From assembly GCA_045655705.1 (NCBI GenBank), contig JAZOPU010000077.1:1-5544 (forward strand): 5,544 nt of DNA. The letters are read 5' to 3'. Both the position numbers and the translations under genes were made by a program. This DNA comes from Scatosoma sp045655705. GTDB taxonomy: Bacteria; Bacillota; Clostridia; Christensenellales; Borkfalkiaceae. This document shows, piece by piece, positions 5,521-5,544 of this stretch (its first letter is position 1; each line of letters opens with the position of its first letter). The notes beneath the pieces were generated by a model. The model worked only from the letters and a program-made list of their open reading frames with translations. It was not told where the DNA came from and made no database searches.

Positions 5521-5544
5521 ACTTTTTCGCGAAGCGAAAAAACT
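5521..5544 (-). repeat. Hairpin at right edge, probable inverted copy of the array unit (cut by window)
   Basis: TTTTTCGC (5523-5530) pairs perfectly with GCGAAAAA (5534-5541) around the loop GAA, giving 8 pairs and a 3-base loop as in the first array unit. On the minus strand the sequence from the edge reads AGTTTTTTCGC, the same AGTTTTTT that follows GTGA in unit 2. The missing GTGA would lie just beyond 5544. This would be an inverted unit on the 3' side of the S23-family gene, 11 bases after its stop. Confidence 0.6.

Larger units (their letters stand above)
5033..5544 (+). mobile_element. Possible small cassette: S23-family gene flanked by inverted hairpin repeats
   Basis: The direct array at 5033-5133 and the inverted unit at 5521-5544 bracket an AT-rich gene with no metabolic link to its neighbours. 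The insertion point is immediately after thyA, where it would do no harm. No transposase, integrase or target-site duplication is visible and the right boundary lies outside the window, so calling this one unit is an inference. Confidence 0.35.

Noticed and set aside
5521..5544. Intrinsic terminator after the S23-family gene
   Set aside because: The stem is mostly A-T and is followed by AAAAACT rather than a T-run on the coding strand; the resemblance to the array units explains it better.

Overview
The window looks like a chromosomal segment of an anaerobic, probably gut-associated Clostridia-type bacterium (Bacillota). The evidence is strong AGGAG-type ribosome binding sites, near-consensus sigma-A promoters, a clustered lower-glycolysis operon and protein sequences of Firmicutes character. 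I cannot name a genus from sequence alone.

Layout. Positions 2-100 (+) are the C-terminal tail of a probable IS30-family transposase, followed by a short AT-rich stretch that probably holds the end of that insertion sequence. Positions 149-4027 (-) hold a three-gene glycolytic operon, read right to left: pgk, tpiA, gpmI. A stem-loop lies between tpiA and gpmI, and a 168-base AT-rich gap lies between pgk and tpiA. The operon starts at a very good promoter (TTGACA, 17 bases, TATTAT). A second strong promoter (TTGACG, 17 bases, TATAAT with an extended -10) points the other way and drives thyA (4197-5027, +).

From 5033 to the right edge the character changes. Five bases after the thyA stop begins a 101-base array of four units. 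Each unit starts GTGAAGT and continues into its own small perfect hairpin. The stem sequences differ from unit to unit while self-complementarity is kept. The array runs up to an AT-rich gene (5156-5509, +) for a four-helix-bundle protein of the S23 / 23S rRNA intervening-sequence-protein family, related to Avd of diversity-generating retroelements. Directly after this gene, at the window edge, is another hairpin that looks like the same unit in inverted orientation. The gene therefore appears to be flanked by inverted hairpin repeats, as in a small mobile cassette or an RNA-protein module.

How the genes work together. Pgk converts 1,3-bisphosphoglycerate to 3-phosphoglycerate with ATP formation. 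TpiA interconverts the triose phosphates, and GpmI converts 3- to 2-phosphoglycerate, so the operon covers three steps of lower glycolysis. gapA and eno are not in the window. ThyA makes dTMP and is functionally separate, sharing only the divergent promoter region. The S23-family cassette and the IS-like end look like accessory DNA at the two sides of this housekeeping block.
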